Part shown: positions 60,252-64,000 of the stretch, one piece after another
Numbering within the stretch: position 1 is the stretch's first letter
Layout of the letters: each line of letters begins with the position of its first letter
DNA from: an uncultured Bacilli bacterium
Lineage (GTDB): Bacteria > Bacillota_I > Bacilli_A > RF39 > UBA660
Direction: 5' to 3'
Length of the DNA: 64,000 nucleotides
Assembly: GCA_910584655.1 (NCBI GenBank)
Contig: CAJUBJ010000003.1
Coordinates: 183,274 to 247,273 of the forward strand
Program-made: the position numbers and the translations under genes
Notes under the pieces: generated by a model
What the model was told of the DNA's origin: nothing
The model's input: only the letters and a program-made list of their open reading frames with translations
Database searches by the model: none

Positions 60252-60806
60252 ATGATTACTAATTATTTTTTAATGCATGGTAGTTTTGGAAGTCCTTATT
60301 CAAATTGGATTCCTTGGTTAAGAAGAGAAATAGAAAATCGTGGTGGTATAGTTTATACTCCAGATATGCCAACTGGAGTAGGTTTTCAAAACTATGAAAA
60401 TTGGGAAAAAGTGATGAAGTGCTATGTTGATGCTGGTTTAGTGAATGAAGAAACAGTAATATTTGCGCATTCTATAGCACCAGTATTTATAGCTAAGTTT
60501 CTAGTTAATAATAAAATAAAAGTTAAGAGAGTTATTTTTGTATGTGGATTTAATAATTATTTAGGAATAAATGAAGAATACGATACTGTTAATAAATCTA
60601 TGTATTTTGATAATTTGAATGATATTAAAAATTATGTATCAGAGATTATTTGTTATTATACAGATAATGATCCTTATGTTAGATATGATGAGGAGAAGAG
60701 TTTTGCTGATGCTATTAGTAATAAACAATTTGTTATTAGTGGTGGTGGACATTTAAATAGTGAATCTGGTTATGATGAATTTAATGAATTATTAAGTCAT
60801 ATTTAG
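60252..60806 (+). CDS. RBBP9/YdeN-like serine hydrolase
   Basis: 184 residues from the ATG at 60252 with AGAAGAGAT upstream. FLMHGSFGSPYSNWIPWLRR, nucleophile in FAHSIAP (Ser of the GxSxG position), Asp in YTDNDPYV and His in SGGGHLN make the alpha/beta-hydrolase triad of the RBBP9 group. An ATG at 60234 would be leaderless. The substrate is unknown. Confidence 0.85.
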   Translation: MITNYFLMHGSFGSPYSNWIPWLRREIENRGGIVYTPDMPTGVGFQNYENWEKVMKCYVDAGLVNEETVIFAHSIAPVFIAKFLVNNKIKVKRVIFVCGFNNYLGINEEYDTVNKSMYFDNLNDIKNYVSEIICYYTDNDPYVRYDEEKSFADAISNKQFVISGGGHLNSESGYDEFNELLSHI

Positions 60807-60814
60807 GTGATAGT

Positions 60815-61303
60815 ATGAGTAAGCATGAATTAGAATTAGTTGAATTAACTAATATGTGTATGGTATTTGATGAAAAAAATAATAAAGTTTTAGTACAAAT
60901 AAGAGATAAAAATGATTGGGATGGTATTTCTTTTCCAGGCGGACATGTTGAAGTTGGTGAAGCACTAGTTCCATCTGTTTTGAGAGAAGTAAAAGAAGAG
61001 ACTGGTCTTGATATTTCAAACGTTTTACCTTGTGGTTTTAAAGATTGGTATGACTTTAAAAAGAAGAAAAGATATATGGTAATGTTTTTTAAAACAAGTA
61101 CATTTAGTGGAAATTTAATACCTAGAAGTCATGAAGGAATTAATACATGGATGAGTGTTGAAGAAATAAAGCAAGCTAATACAGCCGATGATTTTAAAGA
61201 AATGCTTGAGATATTTTTAGATAATTCTACTAATTGTGAATTTTTCTATAGTGATAATGTTAGTGATGATGAAAAAAGTCGTTGGGAGAAGAAGTTTTAC
61301 TGA
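60815..61303 (+). CDS. Nudix hydrolase (MutT-like)
   Basis: 162 residues. GGHVEVGEALVPSVLREVKE followed by ETGLDI is a complete Nudix box (GX5EX7REUXEEXGU). LTNMCMVFDEKNNKVLVQIR opens the fold. Similar to 8-oxo-dGTP diphosphatases of the MutT/YjhB sort. Start after AGGTGATAGT; its stop overlaps the next ATG (ATGA-type). Confidence 0.9.
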   Translation: MSKHELELVELTNMCMVFDEKNNKVLVQIRDKNDWDGISFPGGHVEVGEALVPSVLREVKEETGLDISNVLPCGFKDWYDFKKKKRYMVMFFKTSTFSGNLIPRSHEGINTWMSVEEIKQANTADDFKEMLEIFLDNSTNCEFFYSDNVSDDEKSRWEKKFY

Positions 61304-61749
61304 TGAGTGATAGTGTTATAGAATTTGAAGAATTAAAAGAAGAAGATTTAAAAATAGTAGCAGAATTATATGACAATGATTCGTTAGTTAAAACAGATTT
61401 AATAAAAATGCATAACGTTTATAGAGAAATTAAAGATAATGAATTTTATAAAATGATTGTTGCAAAATTAAATAAAAAGATTGTTGGTTTTGCTTATGTT
61501 AATCTTCATAAAGATATATTTGAAAAATGTAAACCATATATGACTATTTGGAGTATTAGAGTTAAAAACGATTATAGAAGACAAGGAATAGGGACAAAAT
61601 TATTTAATTATATAGAAGAACTAGCTAAAGATAAAAAATGTAGCTTTATGTGCTTGATAGCAGAAAATGATAATATAGGAGCTAATGAATTTTATAAAGC
61701 TATAGGTTATAATAAAGAAAATGGCTATGTTAAGATTTTAGGAAGGTGA
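61303..61749 (+). CDS. GNAT family N-acetyltransferase
   Basis: 148 residues from the ATG at 61303, overlapping the Nudix stop. IWSIRVKNDYRRQGIGTKLF carries motif A (RxxGxG) for acetyl-CoA, followed by CLIAENDNIGANEFYKAIGY. Acceptor unknown. Confidence 0.88.
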   Translation: MSDSVIEFEELKEEDLKIVAELYDNDSLVKTDLIKMHNVYREIKDNEFYKMIVAKLNKKIVGFAYVNLHKDIFEKCKPYMTIWSIRVKNDYRRQGIGTKLFNYIEELAKDKKCSFMCLIAENDNIGANEFYKAIGYNKENGYVKILGR

Positions 61750-61753
61750 AGTT

Positions 61754-62485
61754 ATGAATAAAGTAGTTATAGTTACTGGAAGTCAAAGAGGAATAGGACG
61801 TGCGACAATAATTGAATTTGCAAGTCGCGGATATGATGTTGTAATTGATTATATTGAAGAGGAAGAAAGAGCATTATGTTTAAAAGAATTAGTTGAAAAA
61901 GAATATGGAGTTAGAGCTTTAGCTATAAAAGCAGATGTAAGAGAAGAAAATGATGTTGATAAAATGGTTAAAAAAGTAATTGACGAGTTTGGAAGAATAG
62001 ATGTTTTAGTAAATAATGCAGGAATAGCTATTGATAAAGAATTTGCTGATAGAACTATTAGTGATTTTAGAGATACAATTAATACTAATTTAATAGGACC
62101 TTATATTGTAGCTAAAAGAGTTGGGGAAGAAATGTTAAAAAATAAAAGTGGTAAGATTGTTAATATTTCTAGTACTAATGGAATAAATGCTTTTTTTCCA
62201 ACATCATTAGATTATGATGCATCAAAAGCAGGTTTAATAAATTTAACTCATAATTTAGCATTACAATTTGCTCCATATATAAATGTTAATGCAATTGCAC
62301 CAGGATGGGTAAATACTGAGATGAATAAAGATTTACCACAAGATTTAATTGATGATGAAACTAGTAAAATATATTTAGGTAGATTTGCTGAACCTGAAGA
62401 AATAGCTAAAGTAATTGCATTCTTAGCTAGTGATGATGCAAGATATATAAATAGTGAAATTATTAAAGTAGATGGTGGATACTAA
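61754..62485 (+). CDS. SDR family oxidoreductase (FabG-like)
   Basis: 243 residues. TGSQRGIGRA (NAD(P) motif TGxxxGIG, about 8-15), VNNAGIA, NISSTNG (Ser), and YDASKAG (YxxxK), plus the C-terminal SxINGQTI-type IKVDGGY. A complete classical short-chain dehydrogenase. Start after GAAGGTGAAGTT. The specific substrate cannot be told. Confidence 0.92.
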   Translation: MNKVVIVTGSQRGIGRATIIEFASRGYDVVIDYIEEEERALCLKELVEKEYGVRALAIKADVREENDVDKMVKKVIDEFGRIDVLVNNAGIAIDKEFADRTISDFRDTINTNLIGPYIVAKRVGEEMLKNKSGKIVNISSTNGINAFFPTSLDYDASKAGLINLTHNLALQFAPYINVNAIAPGWVNTEMNKDLPQDLIDDETSKIYLGRFAEPEEIAKVIAFLASDDARYINSEIIKVDGGY

Positions 62486-62486
62486 A

Positions 62487-63371
62487 ATGAAAGTCTTAAG
62501 CATTAGACAGCCTTGGGCTTCAATAATTATTAATGGTTATAAAATTTATGAATTCCGTAGTTGGAATACTAAATTTCGTGGCAAGGTTTTAATACATGCT
62601 AGTAAAGAAGTAGAAGAAGAATATTTAGAAAGATTTAAATCTTTAGGATTAGAATATCCAACAAGTGCGATTATAGGTAGTGTGGAAATAACTGATTGTG
62701 TAAAAGTTACTAAGGAATTTGAAGATGAATTAATTAATAAAAATGAATTAATTTATGGAGCGACACAAGGTAGAGCAGGCTATGGTTTTAAAATGGAAAA
62801 TGTTATTAAGTTTGAAGAAGCTATACCAGCTAATGGTAATTTAGGTTTTTGGGATTTTTATGAACCAAAAGAAGTATTAGAATTGATGGATAATATTAAA
62901 TATGGTTGGAATGATGAAAGTGGTAATTTTTATGATGATTTATGTGTAACAAATTATGCTAAATATAAATTATTAAAACCTAAAGAAATTATAAAAAGAG
63001 GCACTGGAGTTTGTTGGGATCAAGTAGAGGTAGAACGCTACTATTTAAAAAATAATAAATTAGATATAAAGACAATGTTTATATTTTATGAAGATGGAAT
63101 AAATGATGAGTCACATACTTTTTTAACTTATAGAAAAGATGGTAAATATTATTGGTTTGAACATGCTTGGAAAGATTTTAGAGGTATTTTTGAATATACA
63201 ACAGAAGATAAACTTATACAAGATGTTAAAAAGAAATTTGTTGCAACTTTAAAAAGTAAAAATATTGATGATAGTTTAATGCATTGTTATGTTTATGAAA
63301 AAACTAAAAGAGTATTAACAGGCGATGAGTTTTATGAACATTGTAAAAATGGAGAAGAAATTAAATTATGA
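62487..63371 (+). CDS. ASCH domain fused to a transglutaminase-like domain
   Basis: 294 residues from the ATG at 62487, directly after the SDR stop. Residues 1-130 are ASCH (LSIRQPWASIIINGYKIYEF, SAIIGSVEITDCVKV). Residues 150-290 look like a cysteine-peptidase/transglutaminase fold, with Cys in GTGVCWDQVEV (about 175), His in ESHTFLTY (about 210) and FEHAW after it. ASCH alone binds nucleic acid or hydrolyses modified nucleosides; joined to a papain-like domain it is unusual. It overlaps the next ASCH gene by 4 nt. Confidence 0.7.
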   Translation: MKVLSIRQPWASIIINGYKIYEFRSWNTKFRGKVLIHASKEVEEEYLERFKSLGLEYPTSAIIGSVEITDCVKVTKEFEDELINKNELIYGATQGRAGYGFKMENVIKFEEAIPANGNLGFWDFYEPKEVLELMDNIKYGWNDESGNFYDDLCVTNYAKYKLLKPKEIIKRGTGVCWDQVEVERYYLKNNKLDIKTMFIFYEDGINDESHTFLTYRKDGKYYWFEHAWKDFRGIFEYTTEDKLIQDVKKKFVATLKSKNIDDSLMHCYVYEKTKRVLTGDEFYEHCKNGEEIKL

Positions 63372-63817
63372 GAGATGAAATATTAATTAACTTAGAATCT
63401 CAGTTAAGTAAAGAAAAGTTTAAAGAGATTAAGAATAAAAATATTCATTTAGGTGTTTTTAGTGAACCTTGTTTAACATATATGTTAGATGGTAAAAAAA
63501 CTATTGAATCAAGAATTAGCAAAAATAAAATTGCTCCATATGATAGAATAACTAAAGATGATATTGTTGTAGTGAAGAAATCTGGTGGAGGAGTAGTTGC
63601 TTTTTTTACAATTAAAGAAGTTAAATTTATTGATTTAAGAGATAATAATATTAGTGAGATAAGAAATAAATATAATAATGAATTGTGTGTAAGTGATGAA
63701 TTCTGGATGCAAAAAAAAGATGCTTCTTATGCAACTTTAATGTTTATTGATAAATTAATTAAATTAGAAGAATTTAAAATAAATAAAAAAGGAATGCAAA
63801 CTTGGATAATTTTATAA
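63368..63817 (+). CDS. ASCH-domain protein
   Basis: 149 residues. GVFSEPCLTYMLDGKKTIES, then RISKNKIAPYDRITKDD and VVVKKSGGGVVAFFTI, fit the ASCH fold with its GxKxxE motif. It overlaps the ASCH-transglutaminase gene, so the two probably act together. It ends before a terminator. Confidence 0.75.
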   Translation: MRDEILINLESQLSKEKFKEIKNKNIHLGVFSEPCLTYMLDGKKTIESRISKNKIAPYDRITKDDIVVVKKSGGGVVAFFTIKEVKFIDLRDNNISEIRNKYNNELCVSDEFWMQKKDASYATLMFIDKLIKLEEFKINKKGMQTWIIL

Positions 63818-63844
63818 AAAATAATAAAAGTAAAAAATTTTTAG

Positions 63845-63876
63845 AAAGAACTTTAGATGAAAAGTTCTTTTTTTTT
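63845..63876 (+). terminator. Intrinsic terminator
   Basis: AAAGAACTTT/AAAGTTCTTT-type stem with AGATG loop, then eight T. Confidence 0.8.
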
Positions 63877-63888
63877 AATAATTAGATA

Positions 63889-63945
63889 AAAAAGCAGTTG
63901 CTTTTTTGGTTGCCCAGTTGCGCAACTTAGCAACTGTCAGTTTCT
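63889..63945. repeat. Dense GTTGC/GCAAC inverted repeats, probable minus-strand terminator
   Basis: AAAAAAGCA/TGCTTTTTT (63889-63908) is a perfect bidirectional hairpin. Behind it lie CAGTTGC and GCAACTG arms around CGCAACTTA. A minus frame open from the window edge ends with TAA at 63927, so this is probably the 3' end of a gene reading in from the right. Confidence 0.45.
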
Positions 63946-64000
63946 TTTTTTGTTACAAATTTTGACTTTTTGCTGGTTTTATAAGGGTTCTTTGCTAGAA

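Overview
The window is very AT-rich, densely packed chromosomal DNA. TGA is used as a stop codon (for example at the ends of the spmB, GH25 and VirB4-partner-type genes). Ribosome binding sites are mostly of the GGTGAT type, and promoters are mostly extended -10 (TGnTATAAT) with leaders of only about 9-20 nt. Gene content and order (dacB-spmA-spmB-rluB; yunB...yutD...yutH-yutI; yidD; SpoIID, YutH and YunB homologues) point to a Bacillota/Bacilli-related lineage with a reduced genome, such as the uncultured gut groups near the Mollicutes that keep code 11. That placement is inference.

Layout. 1-13.8 kb: a type IV secretion-like cluster (CpaE/TadZ-like ATPase, two VirB2/TrbC-like small membrane proteins, VirB6/TrbL-like protein, PrgI/VirB3, a VirB4 split in two, a SpoIID+NlpC/P60 wall hydrolase, a lipoprotein, VirD4/TraG) with no relaxase in view. 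13.9-20.9 kb: housekeeping and envelope genes (rhodanese, VTT membrane protein, rmuC, C39-like peptidase, an UppP paralogue without its catalytic residues, trpS, GH25 lysozyme). 20.9-33.3 kb: sporulation- and envelope-linked genes in Bacillus-like order, a broken surface-protein gene, a ferredoxin, and an operon set of four small helical WXG100-like proteins. 33.3-35.7 kb: twelve tRNA genes, eleven on the plus strand in three promoter-headed runs and one tRNA-Leu on minus.

35.66-44.25 kb is a decayed integrative island at the 3' end of tRNA-Pro, bounded by a 19-bp direct repeat. It carries a ruined tyrosine integrase, a ruined IS110 transposase with a structured non-coding leader, the first codons of a replisome-organiser gene, secreted and membrane proteins, and an intact two-gene operon with a HEPN motif that looks like an anti-phage candidate.

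44.3-57.9 kb: yidD, surface and membrane proteins, Nudix and ASCH proteins, a SWIM protein, an ABC-2 exporter, an FAD oxidoreductase paired with a 2Fe-2S reductase, and an AI-2E-type exporter.

57.9-60.2 kb holds the most interesting unit. A consensus promoter overlapped by an inverted repeat drives two different radical SAM enzymes, a small SAM methyltransferase and a 40-residue peptide gene, all overlapping, followed by a terminator. The peptide gene has the best Shine-Dalgarno in the window. It looks like an undescribed RiPP-type peptide-modification operon. 60.2-63.8 kb: small enzymes (serine hydrolase, Nudix, GNAT, SDR) and two ASCH proteins, one fused to a transglutaminase-like domain.
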